DNA of 64,000 nucleotides, from the NCBI RefSeq assembly GCF_019947135.1, contig NZ_JAGSHT010000005.1:248001-312000 (forward strand). Reading direction: 5' to 3'. The DNA is from Occultella gossypii (GTDB lineage: Bacteria > Actinomycetota > Actinomycetes > Actinomycetales > Beutenbergiaceae). The stretch's first letter is position 1; each line of letters begins with the position of its first letter. The translations under genes and the position numbers were made by a program. Shown here piece after piece: positions 41,920 through 51,696 of the stretch. A model generated the notes under the pieces. That model had not been told where the DNA came from, made no database searches, and saw nothing but the letters and a program-made list of their open reading frames with translations.

Positions 41920-43601
41920 GACCGCTTCTCGCCGTCGGCTGGTTCGTTGCTGTCCCGGCGCTCCGGGAACAGTCCCGACGGGCTGCCGTTGCCGTCCCAG
42001 TTGAGCAGGTTCACCCGGGCGGCCTTGTCCGACGGGTCGGTGCCGAAGTCGGAGCGCTGCCGCGACTTCAGGGCCGCGAAGTTCTCCACCGCGAGCGGCG
42101 TCTGCGAACCCGACCCCTCGCCGAACGGGCCGGAACCACCCATGCCCGGTCCGCCGTCGTAGTCCAGGGAGCATTCCGTGGCGAGCTCCTCCAGCCCGTG
42201 CGCCTGCTCGGCGTGCGTGGGCGGGATGACGTACCGCTCGTCGTACTTGGCCAACGCCAGCAGCCGGTACATGCCGCGGATGTCGGCGCCGGTCATCCCC
42301 ACGGCGGTGGCGACGGACTCCTCGGGCTCGCGGCCCATGTTGATCTCGCGCATGTAGGAGCGCATCGCGGCCAGGCGGCGGAGCACGTTCGTGACCGGCA
42401 CGGGGTCCCCGGCGGTGAACAGCTCGGCGAGGTATTCGACCGGGATCCGCAGGGTGTCGATCGCGGCGAACAGGTTGCCCGGGTCCTCGGCGTCCTCGCC
42501 GGTCTCGGCGACCACGTCGACCACGGGAGACAGCGGCGGGATGTACCAGACCATCGGCATGGTCCGGTACTCGGGGTGCAGCGGCAGCGCCACCTCGTAG
42601 TCGTTGATGAGCGACCAGATGGGGGAGCGCTGGGCGGCGAGCACCCAGTCGTGGGCGATCCCGGCCGCCTCGGCGGCGCGGACCACCTCCGGGTCGTGGG
42701 GGTCGAGGAAGCAGTCCCGTTGCGCGCGCAGGAGGTCCTTCTCGTCCGGGACCGACGCCGCGGCGAGGACCCGGTCGGCGTCGTAGAGGACCAGGCCGAT
42801 GTAGCGCAGCCGGCCCACGCAGGTCTCCGCGCACACGGTCGGCAGGCCGACCTCGATGCGCGGGAAGCAGAACGTGCACTTCTCCGCCTTGCCGGTGCGG
42901 TGGTTGAAGTAGACCTTCTTGTACGGGCATCCGGTGACGCACTTGCGCCAGCCGCGGCAGGCGTCCTGGTCCACCAGGACGATGCCGTCCTCCTCGCGCT
43001 TGTAGATCGCACCGGAGGGGCAGGAGGCGGCGCACGCGGGGTTCAGGCAGTGCTCGCAGATGCGCGGCAGGTAGAACATGAAGGTCTGCTCGAACTCGAG
43101 CTTGACCTTGTCCGAGACCTTCGCCAGCACCGGGTCACCGGGCACGATCTCGGTGGAGCCGGCCAGGTTGTCGTCCCAGTTGGCGCTCCAGCTGATGTTC
43201 ATGTCCTTGCCGGACAGCAGCGACTTCGGTCGGGCGACCGGGGTGTGCTGCTGGGCGGGGGCGGTGGTGAGGGACTCGTAGTCGTAGGTCCACGGCTCGT
43301 AGTAGTCGCTCATCGAGGGCATCTTCGGGCTGGCGAAGATCGTCGCGAGGTTCTTCAGGCGGCCGCCGGCCTTGAGCTTGAGCCGACCCCGCTTGGTGAG
43401 GGTCCAGCCGCCCTGCCAGGTGTCCTGGTCCTGGTAGGTACGGGGGTAGCCCTGACCCGGGCGGGTCTCCACGTTGTTGAACCAGACGTACTCGGTGCCG
43501 GACCGGTTCGTCCATGCCTGCTTGCAGGTGACCGAACAGGTGTGGCAGCCGATGCACTTGTCCAGGTTCATCACCATCGCCATCTGTGCCATGACGCGCA
43601 T
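41916..43601 (-). CDS. narH: Respiratory nitrate reductase beta subunit
   Basis: The 561-residue iron-sulfur subunit carrying electrons from NarI to NarG on the cytoplasmic face. Four Cys clusters are seen: CIGCHTCSVTC (starting near residue 16), CEHCLNPACAASC, CRGWRKCVTGC (Trp replaces one Cys, as expected for the 3Fe-4S centre) and CTFCFPRIEVGLPTVCAETC. GGAGG lies before the ATG, and the start overlaps the narG stop by one base as TGATG. Confidence 0.96.
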   Translation of the reverse strand: MRVMAQMAMVMNLDKCIGCHTCSVTCKQAWTNRSGTEYVWFNNVETRPGQGYPRTYQDQDTWQGGWTLTKRGRLKLKAGGRLKNLATIFASPKMPSMSDYYEPWTYDYESLTTAPAQQHTPVARPKSLLSGKDMNISWSANWDDNLAGSTEIVPGDPVLAKVSDKVKLEFEQTFMFYLPRICEHCLNPACAASCPSGAIYKREEDGIVLVDQDACRGWRKCVTGCPYKKVYFNHRTGKAEKCTFCFPRIEVGLPTVCAETCVGRLRYIGLVLYDADRVLAAASVPDEKDLLRAQRDCFLDPHDPEVVRAAEAAGIAHDWVLAAQRSPIWSLINDYEVALPLHPEYRTMPMVWYIPPLSPVVDVVAETGEDAEDPGNLFAAIDTLRIPVEYLAELFTAGDPVPVTNVLRRLAAMRSYMREINMGREPEESVATAVGMTGADIRGMYRLLALAKYDERYVIPPTHAEQAHGLEELATECSLDYDGGPGMGGSGPFGEGSGSQTPLAVENFAALKSRQRSDFGTDPSDKAARVNLLNWDGNGSPSGLFPERRDSNEPADGEKRS

Positions 43602-46600
43602 CAGTACTGCACCTCCTGGGAACGACGGCGGATCAGCGTGACCTCGTCGCGCTGGTTGCCGGTGGGGCCGATGTAGTTGAACGCGTAGGACAGCTGCGCG
43701 TATCCGCCCACGAGGTGCGTGGGTTTCATCATGATCCGGGTGAGCGAGTTGTGGATGCCGCCGCGTTTGCCGGATTTCTCCGACAGTGGCACGTCGATGA
43801 GCCGGTCCTGCGCATGGTGCATGTACACGGTGCCCTCCGGCATCCGGTGGGAGACGATCGCTCGGGCCACGACCACGCCGTTGCGGTTCACGCACTCGAT
43901 CCAGTCGTTGTCCGCGACGCCGATCTTGGCCGCGTCGAGGTTGGACATCCAGACCGCCGGGCCGCCGCGGGACAGGCTCAGCATGAGCAGGTTGTCCTGG
44001 TACTCGGAGTGGATCGACCACTTGTTGTGCGGAGTGAGATACCTGACCGCGATCGTGGTGCCCGCGCCGCCCTCACCGCTGGCGCCGACGGGCGTCTCCC
44101 CGAACAGCATCGCCATGTTCAGCGGCGGTCGGTAGATCGGCATGTTCTCCCCGATCTCGGTCATCCAGTCATGGTCGAGATAGAACGACTGCCGGCCGCT
44201 GAGCGTGTGCCAGGGCTTGAGCCGCTCGACGTTGATCGTGAACGCCGAGTACCGGCGGCCGCCGCTCTCCGAACCGGACCACTCCGGCGAGGTGATCACG
44301 GGGGTGGGGGCCGCCTGGGTGTCCGCGAACCGGATCCGCTTGCCCTCGTGCTCGGCAGCCAGGTCGGCCATCGGCTGGCCGGTGCGCTGCTCCAGGGTGC
44401 GGAAGCCGGCGGTGGCCAGGTGCCCGTTCGTGGTCCCGGACAGGGACAGGATGAACTCGCAGACCTGGCGGTCCTGCTCGAGGGCTGGCCGGCCCTGCGC
44501 CACGCCGCCCAGCGCCTCGCCGTTCAGGTCCCGCAGGAGGTCCACCTCGTGGGCCAGGTCGAACGTGATCCCCTTCGTGGTGGCACCGAGTTCGGCCAGG
44601 AGCGGTCCGGCCGAGCGCATCTTGTCCGCGATCGCGGTGTAGTCCCGTTCGACGACGACGAGCTTCGGCATGGTCTTGCCGGGGATCGGTTCGCACTCCC
44701 CGAACTTCCAGTCCTTGACGATGCCCGACGGCGTCGCGAGCGCGTCCGGGGTGTCGTGCGTGAGCGGGACGGCCACGAGGTCCTTGCGGGTGCCGAGGTG
44801 CGCGCGGGCCTGCTTGGAGAACTCCGCGGCGATGTTGTGGAACGCCTCGAAGTCGGTGCGGGCCTGCCACGGTGGGGCGATCGCGGGGTTGAACGAGTTC
44901 ACGTACGGGTGCATGTCCGTGCTGGAGAGGTCGTACTTCTCGTACCAGGTGGCGGCCGGCAGCACGATGTCGGAGAAGATCGTGGTGGAGGTCATCCGGA
45001 AGTCGAGGGTGAACAGCAGGTCGAGCTTGCCGGCGGGTGCCTCGTCGCGCCAGCGCACGTCCCGTGGGCGCTTGTCCGGTGGCGTCTCGGTTGCGTTGAC
45101 GGAGTGGTCGGTGCCGAGCAGGTGCCGCAGGAAGTACTCGTCGCCCTTGGCCGAGCTGCCGAGCAGGTTCGAGCGCCAGATGCCCAGCACCCGGGGAAAG
45201 TTCTCGGGTGCGTCCGGGTCCTCCGCGGCGAACCGGAGCTCCCCGCTCTTGAGCTGGGCCGGGACGTAGGTGCCGACGTCCTGCCCGGCAGCCTCGGCGT
45301 CGTCGACGACCTGCAGCGAGCTGCGGTCGAAGGTGGGGTAGGACGGGGACCAGCCGAGCCGGGCGGACTGGGCGAGGATGTCCGCCGTCGCCATGCCGGC
45401 CCAGCGGCCGCCCGGGCGGCCGGACAGTTCGTCGGCGGTGAAGGCGTCGTAGCGGAACTGGTCGGTGTGCAGGAACCAGTACGCCGTCTGGATCATGTGC
45501 CGCGGCGGCCGGGACCAGTCCAGGGCGTTCGCGTACTGGTTGAACCCGGTCAGCGGACGCACCTTCTCCTGGCCCACGTAGTGGGCCCAGCCGCCGCCGT
45601 TGCGACCCTGGGACCCAGTGATCGTGGTGAGGGTGAGGAAGGCCCGGTAGATGGCGTCGGAGTGGAACCAGTGGTTCGTCCCGGCGCCCATCAGGATCAT
45701 CGAGCGGCCCTTGGACTCCTCCGCGTTCGCGGCGAACTCCCGGCCGATCTTCGCGGCCTTCTTCGCGGGCACGCCGGTGATGGCCTCCTGCCACGCGGGC
45801 GTACACGGTGAAGTGGCGTCGTCGTAGCCGGTGGGCCATTGGCCGGGTAGGCCGTCGCGGCCGACTCCGTACTGGGCGAGCAGGAGGTCGAAGACCGTGG
45901 TGACCAGGTGTGCGCCGACCCGGCGCACCGGGACCCCACGCACGATCGCAGCGGCGGCGCCGTCGGGGGTGTCGAAGCGGGGCAGCGTGACCGGCACGGC
46001 GTCCGGGACCGCGCCTGGCCCGGCTGCCGCGCCCGTGGAAGCCGCGTCGGCGACGCTCAGCGAGGGGGTGACGCCCTCCAGGTCGAGGTTCCACTTGCCG
46101 GCGCCCGCCTCCCCGAAGCGGAAGCCGAGGGACCCGTTCGGGATCACCGGGGCGCCGGTGGACTCCTCCAGGACCACGGTCTTGAACTCGTCGTGCTCAC
46201 CCCGGCCGAGCGTGCTCGGCGGTAGATCCGCGGCGGTGAGGAACTTCCCGGGAACGTAACCCTCGCCGTCGGGCTCGAGCCGGATCAGGAACGGGAGGTC
46301 GGTGTACGTGCGTGCGTAGTCGACGAAGTACGGTGTGTGCCGGTCGACGAAGAACTCCTTGAGCACCACGTGGCCCATCGCCATCGCCAGGGCGCCGTCC
46401 GTGCCCGGCACCGGGGCGAGCCACTCGTCGGCGAACTTGACGTTGTCCGCGTAGTCGGGGGCGACGGCGATGACCTTCTGGCCCCGGTAGCGGGCCTCGA
46501 CCATCCAGTGTGCGTCCGGGGTACGGGTCACCGGGACGTTCGAGCCCCACATGATGAGGTAGCCGGCGTCCCACCAGTCGCCGGACTCCGGCACGTCGGT

Positions 46601-47347
46601 CTGGTCCCCGAACACCTGCGGCGAGGCCACCGGGAGGTCGGCGTACCAGTCGTAGAAGGACAGCATCGCGCCGCCGATGAGGGAGTAGAACCGGGACCCG
46701 ACGCCGTGGGAGACCATCGACATCGCCGGAATCGGGGAGAACCCGGCGATCCGGTCCGGACCGTGGTCGGCGATGGTTGCCACGTGCGCGGCGGAGATCA
46801 TCTCGACCGCCTCGCCCCAGCCGGCTCGGACCAGGCCGCCCTTGCCACGTGCGGCCTTGTACCGCTTGGACCGCTCCGGGTCGCCGGTGATGTCCCGCCA
46901 GGCGAGGACCGGGTCACCGAGGCGGGCCTTCGCCTCCCGGTACATCTCGAGCAGGACGCCGCGCACGTACGGGTAGCGGACCCGGGTGGGGGAGTAGGTG
47001 TACCAGGAGAACGCGGCGCCGCGCGGGCAGCCCCGCGGCTCGTAGTCGGGGCGGTCCGGGCCGGCGCTGGGATAGTCGGTCTGCTGCGCCTCCCAGGTGA
47101 TGATGCCGTCCTTGACGTACACCTTCCAGGAGCAGGATCCGGTGCAGTTGACCCCGTGCGTGGACCGGACCACCTTGTCGTGCGACCAGCGGTCGCGGTA
47201 GAAGGTGTCCGCGTCCCGCCCGCCCTTCTGGTGCAACGTGCGCAGGTCTGCGGAGACCTCCTTGGGCTTGAAGAACCGCCGGGCCTTGAGCAGGCCCTCC
47301 ACGATCCCGGAGTCCAGCCCGGGTGGTGGCGTCTGCTGTGTGGTCAT
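43601..47347 (-). CDS. narG: Respiratory nitrate reductase alpha subunit
   Basis: The 1248-residue catalytic subunit that reduces nitrate to nitrite with a molybdopterin guanine dinucleotide cofactor in the cytoplasm. The N-terminal HGVNCTGSCSWKVYVKDG holds the His/Cys ligands of the FS0 cluster, SFYDWYADLPVASPQVFGDQTD contains the Asp expected to bind molybdenum, and HYVGQEKVRPLTG and WMSNLDAAKIGVADNDWIE are cofactor-domain regions. There is no Tat signal, as in cytoplasm-facing NarG. GGAGGG precedes the ATG, which overlaps the narK stop as ATGA. Confidence 0.97.
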   Translation of the reverse strand: MTTQQTPPPGLDSGIVEGLLKARRFFKPKEVSADLRTLHQKGGRDADTFYRDRWSHDKVVRSTHGVNCTGSCSWKVYVKDGIITWEAQQTDYPSAGPDRPDYEPRGCPRGAAFSWYTYSPTRVRYPYVRGVLLEMYREAKARLGDPVLAWRDITGDPERSKRYKAARGKGGLVRAGWGEAVEMISAAHVATIADHGPDRIAGFSPIPAMSMVSHGVGSRFYSLIGGAMLSFYDWYADLPVASPQVFGDQTDVPESGDWWDAGYLIMWGSNVPVTRTPDAHWMVEARYRGQKVIAVAPDYADNVKFADEWLAPVPGTDGALAMAMGHVVLKEFFVDRHTPYFVDYARTYTDLPFLIRLEPDGEGYVPGKFLTAADLPPSTLGRGEHDEFKTVVLEESTGAPVIPNGSLGFRFGEAGAGKWNLDLEGVTPSLSVADAASTGAAAGPGAVPDAVPVTLPRFDTPDGAAAAIVRGVPVRRVGAHLVTTVFDLLLAQYGVGRDGLPGQWPTGYDDATSPCTPAWQEAITGVPAKKAAKIGREFAANAEESKGRSMILMGAGTNHWFHSDAIYRAFLTLTTITGSQGRNGGGWAHYVGQEKVRPLTGFNQYANALDWSRPPRHMIQTAYWFLHTDQFRYDAFTADELSGRPGGRWAGMATADILAQSARLGWSPSYPTFDRSSLQVVDDAEAAGQDVGTYVPAQLKSGELRFAAEDPDAPENFPRVLGIWRSNLLGSSAKGDEYFLRHLLGTDHSVNATETPPDKRPRDVRWRDEAPAGKLDLLFTLDFRMTSTTIFSDIVLPAATWYEKYDLSSTDMHPYVNSFNPAIAPPWQARTDFEAFHNIAAEFSKQARAHLGTRKDLVAVPLTHDTPDALATPSGIVKDWKFGECEPIPGKTMPKLVVVERDYTAIADKMRSAGPLLAELGATTKGITFDLAHEVDLLRDLNGEALGGVAQGRPALEQDRQVCEFILSLSGTTNGHLATAGFRTLEQRTGQPMADLAAEHEGKRIRFADTQAAPTPVITSPEWSGSESGGRRYSAFTINVERLKPWHTLSGRQSFYLDHDWMTEIGENMPIYRPPLNMAMLFGETPVGASGEGGAGTTIAVRYLTPHNKWSIHSEYQDNLLMLSLSRGGPAVWMSNLDAAKIGVADNDWIECVNRNGVVVARAIVSHRMPEGTVYMHHAQDRLIDVPLSEKSGKRGGIHNSLTRIMMKPTHLVGGYAQLSYAFNYIGPTGNQRDEVTLIRRRSQEVQY

Positions 47348-48630
47348 GACGGGTTCCCTCCGGTGGCTGCTGCTGGGTCTGCGGCGTCGGTGGCGGCCGC
47401 GGCTTCGCCGCGGCGCAGGGCGGCCTTGCGGACCGGACCCCAGGTGAAGGCGGCCATGCCGAAGGCGACGAGGGCGAGCAGGATGTACCCGACCGTGTAG
47501 CTGCCGAGTGCGTCATAGGTGGCGCCCATCACGAGTGGCGGCACGAACCCACCGAGGCCGCCGGCCGCGCCGACCACGCCGGTGACGGACCCGACCTTGT
47601 TCGGCGGAGCGACCTGCCCGACGAGTGCGAACGTGGCGCCGGACGCGGCGCCGAGGGTGGCGGCCATGCCGAGGAACGCGGCCGTCGGGATCGGCACCAG
47701 CGGCAGGCCGATCGCGTCGATGGCCGCGAACACCCCGGTGGCCGCGAAGCTCACGAGCAGCACCTTGATCGCGCCGATCCGGTCCGACAGCGCGCCGCCG
47801 ATCGGCCGGGCGACCACGGCCAGGATGACGAACACGGCCGTGCGGAACGAGGCATCGGTCCCGGTGAGCCCGTAGGCGTTCACCAGGTAGGTGGGTAGGT
47901 ACACGCTGAAGGCGACGAACCCACCGAAACCGAGTGCGTACAGGGCCGCCAGCTGCCAGGTGACAGCGAGCTTCATCGTCGAAGCCGTGTTGGCGACGAA
48001 CGAGCCCGCGGGCTTGGGCCGGTCCGGGGACTCCCGGAGCATCAGGTAGCTCACCACGGAGTACCCGGCCAGGATCGCGCTGACCAGCACGAACGGCGCC
48101 TGCCTGCCGAAGGAGTCGGCGAGCGGCACTGTCGTGAACGCCGAGACCGCGGTGCCGGCGGTGCCCATCCCGAAGATCCCCAGCGCGGCGCCGCGCTTGC
48201 TGACCCGGTACCAGGAGGACACGAACGGTACCCCGATCGCGAACGAGGTGCCGCCGAGCCCGAGGAAGAACCCGCCGAGCAGCATCATCGGGAACGAGTC
48301 CGCCACGAAGGCGATGAACAACACCGGGATGATGGTCAGCACGCTCACGAGCGGGAACATGAGCTTGGCGCCGAACCGGTCGGTCAGCGCCCCGATCGGG
48401 ATCCGGCCGAGCGATCCGACGAGCACCGGAGTCGCCACCAGCGCCGACTGCTGGAAGCCCGTGAGGTCGAGCCGTGCTCCGTAGTCACCCCCGAGCGGGG
48501 AGATCAGCGACCACGCCCAGAAGTTGACGCCGAATCCGATCGTGGCCAGGACCAGCATCATGGTCGCCCTCGACCGCTGGCCCCGTTCCAGGGGCGTCAT
48601 GGCCCCGCCTGCTGTGTTCGATCCGGACAT
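47344..48630 (-). CDS. narK: Nitrate/nitrite transporter, MFS family
   Basis: A 428-residue major-facilitator protein with 12 hydrophobic helices and the NNP-family motifs GFGVNFWAWSLISPLGG and LGLGGTSFAIGVPFVSSWYR. It imports nitrate or exchanges it for nitrite. First gene of a five-gene operon in which every junction overlaps. GGAG lies just before the ATG, and only about 60 bases separate it from the terminator of the upstream locus. No full FNR or NarL site was found, only a TTGAT half-site. Confidence 0.94.
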   Translation of the reverse strand: MSGSNTAGGAMTPLERGQRSRATMMLVLATIGFGVNFWAWSLISPLGGDYGARLDLTGFQQSALVATPVLVGSLGRIPIGALTDRFGAKLMFPLVSVLTIIPVLFIAFVADSFPMMLLGGFFLGLGGTSFAIGVPFVSSWYRVSKRGAALGIFGMGTAGTAVSAFTTVPLADSFGRQAPFVLVSAILAGYSVVSYLMLRESPDRPKPAGSFVANTASTMKLAVTWQLAALYALGFGGFVAFSVYLPTYLVNAYGLTGTDASFRTAVFVILAVVARPIGGALSDRIGAIKVLLVSFAATGVFAAIDAIGLPLVPIPTAAFLGMAATLGAASGATFALVGQVAPPNKVGSVTGVVGAAGGLGGFVPPLVMGATYDALGSYTVGYILLALVAFGMAAFTWGPVRKAALRRGEAAAATDAADPAAATGGNPS

Positions 48631-48690
48631 CGTCTCCGCCGTTCTGACGCCGTGCGATCAACCTCCCGAAGAACCTAGCAAGGGCCGCAA

Positions 48691-48722
48691 GGGGGCGCCC
48701 GTGATAAATCACGGACGCCCCC
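48691..48722 (-). terminator. Strong hairpin terminator of the beta-helix gene
   Basis: A 15-position stem with one C-A mismatch (GGGGGCGCCCGTGAT against ATCACGGACGCCCCC) lies 13-44 bases past the stop codon of the Tat-exported protein, and insulates it from narK on the same strand. No U-tract. Confidence 0.8.
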
Positions 48723-48734
48723 GTGCGGATGGTG

Positions 48735-50351
48735 TCAGGGGAGCCGGTCCGCGAGCTGGGCCTCGTACAGCGACTCCGGGATCAGGCCGGCGCTGTCGGT
48801 GCCCTCGATCCAGCCCTCGGGGTGTGGGTACGGGCCGTCACCGGTGACGATGCCGAAGCACCCGATCGCGTAGTTCTGGCCGGTGGGTGGGCGCTGGACG
48901 ACCAGCTGGGAGCCGGCCGTGTCCGTGTTCCAGGCCACCGAGTGCACCGCGGACCAGCCGTGCCCGGTGCCCCAGTCGCCCCGGTTGTAGAGGCCGATGG
49001 TGCGCTCGCTGTTCGGGTCGATCTCGGTGTGGTTGTCGAACAGCAGACCTTGGCTCCACTGCCGGTGTCCCTCGCTCGAGGTGTGCGAGCCGGTCGCGGT
49101 GGTCCGGTGGAACACCACTCCGGAGACCGAGCTGGTCCCGTTCGAGACGAATGCGTGCCGGGACTCGCTGGCGTGGCAGTCGGTGAACAGCACCTGCTGC
49201 GAGTTGCGCTCCACGTTGAAGTTGTAGCGCATGCTCCCCGTGATCTCGGAGACCGGGTCCAGCGCGTGGCAGGAGACGACCGTGGCCCGGGTGGTGGTGC
49301 CGGTGACGATGCCGGACTGGCTGAAGTGCAGCACGGTGCACCTGCGTACCCAGGCGTCCTCGGCCTGGCGGATCCGGATGGCGTGCTTGGCGTGGGACCC
49401 GGCCGCCGTGGTCGGGCCGTCGTAGGCGACGTCCACCCGCAGGTCCTCGATGCCGACCTCGGTGACGCGACGCGCCTGGTCCCAGACGTAGACGTAACTC
49501 TGGGACAAGGACCGGTCGAGGGTGGTGAACAGCGGCACGTCGACGCTCACCCGGTTGCCTGCGATGGCGGTGATGTACCGGTTGTAGACGATCGGGAGCT
49601 GTCCCGGCGTCCACGGTGCGTCGGTTCCGGTGCCGCCGCCGTCGACGGAGTCGATCCACTCCTGCGTACACGGGTGGGTGATGATGATGTTGTCGCCGAC
49701 ATTCAGGGCGGAGGCGTCCGCCACCGTGAAGGCGTCGTCGGCCACCCGCACGAGGTCGCTGACGAGATCGGTGCGGGTGCCGGGCACCTCGCCGTCCCAG
49801 TTGCCGTTGTCGCCGATGACGATGGCGCTGCGCTCCGGGTCCCCACCCTGTGGCCTGATGATCGTGTTCGTCGCAGGATCCGCCCCGTCGCCGACACCCC
49901 GGATCACGACGCCGCTATAGGGCTGGTCGATGGTGCGGCTCACCGGATACATGCCGGCCTGGAGCAGGAGGGCACCGCGGAAGCCGTCCTCGCCGACGGG
50001 CAGGGCACCGACCACCGCGATGGCGGCCTCGATGTGGTCGTGGTTGTCCGCGCCACCGGGCAACGGGGCGACCGAATGGACCACTGGGACGTCGGGAATC
50101 TCCCGGCCGCCGCGGTGATAGCCGGAATGCCCGAAGTCCGGCAGCCGGTGCCCGTCACGGCGGGGGTAGACGAGGCCGCCCCGCCCGTTGACGCGGACCA
50201 GGACGGAGTTCCAGGTTCCGGCGGGGGAGCGCCGCGAGCGTGCGGTTGATGCGGCCGGCCCGGTCCCGGCATACGCGGCGGTCGCTGTCGATGCGCCCAC
50301 CGCACCCATCGTGGCTGCGCCCAGTAGGAATCCTCGACGTGAGATCTGCAC
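48735..50351 (-). CDS. Tat-exported right-handed beta-helix protein, probable polysaccharide-active enzyme
   Basis: A 538-residue secreted protein. The N-terminus is a twin-arginine signal (SRRGFLLGAATMGAVG, then an AYAG cleavage region near residue 26). The body has the stacked short strands and Asn/Ser/Thr turns of a pectate-lyase-type parallel beta-helix (SGVVIRGVGDGADPATNTIIR, DAWVRRCTVLHFSQSGIV, YNFNVERNSQQVLFTDCHA). It is likely a lyase or hydrolase for pectin-like or xylan-like polymers; catalytic residues cannot be named. AGGAGG stands five bases before the GTG. It follows lacI on the same strand and belongs to the sugar locus. Confidence 0.8.
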   Translation of the reverse strand: MQISRRGFLLGAATMGAVGASTATAAYAGTGPAASTARSRRSPAGTWNSVLVRVNGRGGLVYPRRDGHRLPDFGHSGYHRGGREIPDVPVVHSVAPLPGGADNHDHIEAAIAVVGALPVGEDGFRGALLLQAGMYPVSRTIDQPYSGVVIRGVGDGADPATNTIIRPQGGDPERSAIVIGDNGNWDGEVPGTRTDLVSDLVRVADDAFTVADASALNVGDNIIITHPCTQEWIDSVDGGGTGTDAPWTPGQLPIVYNRYITAIAGNRVSVDVPLFTTLDRSLSQSYVYVWDQARRVTEVGIEDLRVDVAYDGPTTAAGSHAKHAIRIRQAEDAWVRRCTVLHFSQSGIVTGTTTRATVVSCHALDPVSEITGSMRYNFNVERNSQQVLFTDCHASESRHAFVSNGTSSVSGVVFHRTTATGSHTSSEGHRQWSQGLLFDNHTEIDPNSERTIGLYNRGDWGTGHGWSAVHSVAWNTDTAGSQLVVQRPPTGQNYAIGCFGIVTGDGPYPHPEGWIEGTDSAGLIPESLYEAQLADRLP

Positions 50352-50423
50352 AACTTCCTCCTTGAAGCTCGGTGAACCCGAATGATGGTGTGCCGGCATG
50401 GGGCTTCCACCACCGATTGCCAC

Positions 50424-50441
50424 AAGTTGTCGCGCAACTGG
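50424..50441. repeat. Small dyad upstream of the beta-helix gene
   Basis: AGTTG-TCGCG-CAACT, a 5-bp stem, lies in the 128-base gap between the lacI stop and the beta-helix start. It could be an operator or a weak transcription-attenuating hairpin. Confidence 0.3.
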
Positions 50442-50479
50442 GTATGCGCTTTCCGAGGCGGCGGGAGCCGAGGATGCGA

Positions 50480-51481
50480 TCAGCGCGCGCGCGTTGACCC
50501 GCGGACCACCAGCGAGACCGGGACCACGATGTGCTCGGCTGGTCCCGGGTCCCCTGCGATGCGCCGAGCGAGCAGCCGCATGGCCGTGTGGGCCACGCCG
50601 CGATGGTCGGGGTCCACCGACGTCAAGCCTGGACTGAGGTAGTCCGACGTGGCGATGTTGTCGAAACCCGCGACCTGGATGTCCTGGGGGATACGGCAGC
50701 CATGCCCGGTCAGGGCCGACATGGCACCGAGGGCCACCACGTCGGTGACGGCGAAGACGGCGTCGAACCGGACACCGTCTCGCAGGAGCCTGCGAACCGC
50801 CTCGCGGGCGTCGTGCATCGAGAAATCCGGCAGCGGCACGATGAGGCGGGGATCCGCAACGATCCCGGCGTCCGAGTGCGCGGCCTCCCAACCGGCCCGG
50901 CGTGACGAGGCGATCCCCAGGTCGGGCGCGGTGGAGCCGCCGAGCACCACGATGTTGCGCGCCCCGCCGTCGATCATGTGCGCGGTGGCCAGCCGGGCAC
51001 CGTCCTCGTTGGCGAGCATGACGTGGTCGACCGTCGCGGGCATCTCCCGCTCGCTTAGCACGACGAGCGGCACGCGCGACTGGGCCCGCGCGATGTCCTC
51101 GCGGTCGAGACCGACCGTCGACAGCAGGACACCATCGAACATCTGCAGACGCGTCAGGGAGATGGCTTCCCGCTCGTTCTCGGTGCGTGCTGCGGTCCGT
51201 TCCAGCACGAGATGGCGTCGACCGGCCTCCACCTCGACCGCGATCTCGTCCGCGAGGCCACTGAAGTAGTCGTGGAAACTGGGCGCGATGAACGCGATCG
51301 TGTCGGTCCGTCCGATACGAAGGTGACGGGCGCGCAGGTTGACCTCGTACCCCAGTTCCTCCGCGACCGCGAGGATCCTCGCCCGCGTTTGCTCGGCGAC
51401 CCGTCCGCGGTTGCGCAACGCGTTCGAGACCGTTGCGACCGTGACGCCGGTGCGCTCGGCGATGTCGTTCAAGGTGACCAC
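50480..51481 (-). CDS. LacI-family transcriptional regulator
   Basis: A 333-residue repressor. The helix-turn-helix is in LNDIAERTGVTVATVSNALRN, followed by the hinge helix in LRARHLRIGRTDTIAF and a periplasmic-binding-protein-like sugar sensor (FDAVFAVTDVVALGAMSAL, VAGFDNIATSDYLSPGLTSV). A GGGAG sequence precedes the GTG. It is divergent from the sugar importer operon; two palindromes in the gap are its likely targets. The inducer is probably an oligosaccharide imported by the neighbouring transporter. Confidence 0.93.
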   Translation of the reverse strand: MVTLNDIAERTGVTVATVSNALRNRGRVAEQTRARILAVAEELGYEVNLRARHLRIGRTDTIAFIAPSFHDYFSGLADEIAVEVEAGRRHLVLERTAARTENEREAISLTRLQMFDGVLLSTVGLDREDIARAQSRVPLVVLSEREMPATVDHVMLANEDGARLATAHMIDGGARNIVVLGGSTAPDLGIASSRRAGWEAAHSDAGIVADPRLIVPLPDFSMHDAREAVRRLLRDGVRFDAVFAVTDVVALGAMSALTGHGCRIPQDIQVAGFDNIATSDYLSPGLTSVDPDHRGVAHTAMRLLARRIAGDPGPAEHIVVPVSLVVRGSTRAR

Positions 51482-51571
51482 GGTTCATGCTCCCAGATAC
51501 GTGATTCCACGGTCTCCGCCACCCCCCTGCAACCGGCGCCAGGACACGTCCTGACAGTTAACACCGTCCGC

Positions 51572-51584
51572 CCGAAAGTTTCGG
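51572..51584. promoter_or_regulatory. LacI-type operator, upstream copy
   Basis: CCGAAAGTTTCGG is a perfect 13-bp palindrome with a central G, of the CGAAA-N-TTTCG type bound by several actinobacterial LacI regulators. It is about 85 bases upstream of the -35 box of the importer promoter and 90 bases from lacI. Confidence 0.75.
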
Positions 51585-51665
51585 AGCGAGGACTCCTGAG
51601 CGGGGCAATGGCCTCCGAGGTGAATAGATCTGCTTAATCGTTAGTGCACGTTCTCCCGTGGTCTC

Positions 51666-51695
51666 TTGACGTCGCCTCACGGGCGGTTCTACTCT
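51666..51695 (+). promoter_or_regulatory. Promoter of the sugar-importer operon
   Basis: TTGACG at 51666-51671 and TACTCT at 51690-51695, 18-bp spacer. The start site is expected near 51702, inside the second operator copy. Confidence 0.65.
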
Positions 51696-51696
51696 C

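Noticed and set aside
48631-48690. FNR-type site controlling narK
   Set aside because: Only the half-site TTGAT is seen; the second half ATCAA is missing.
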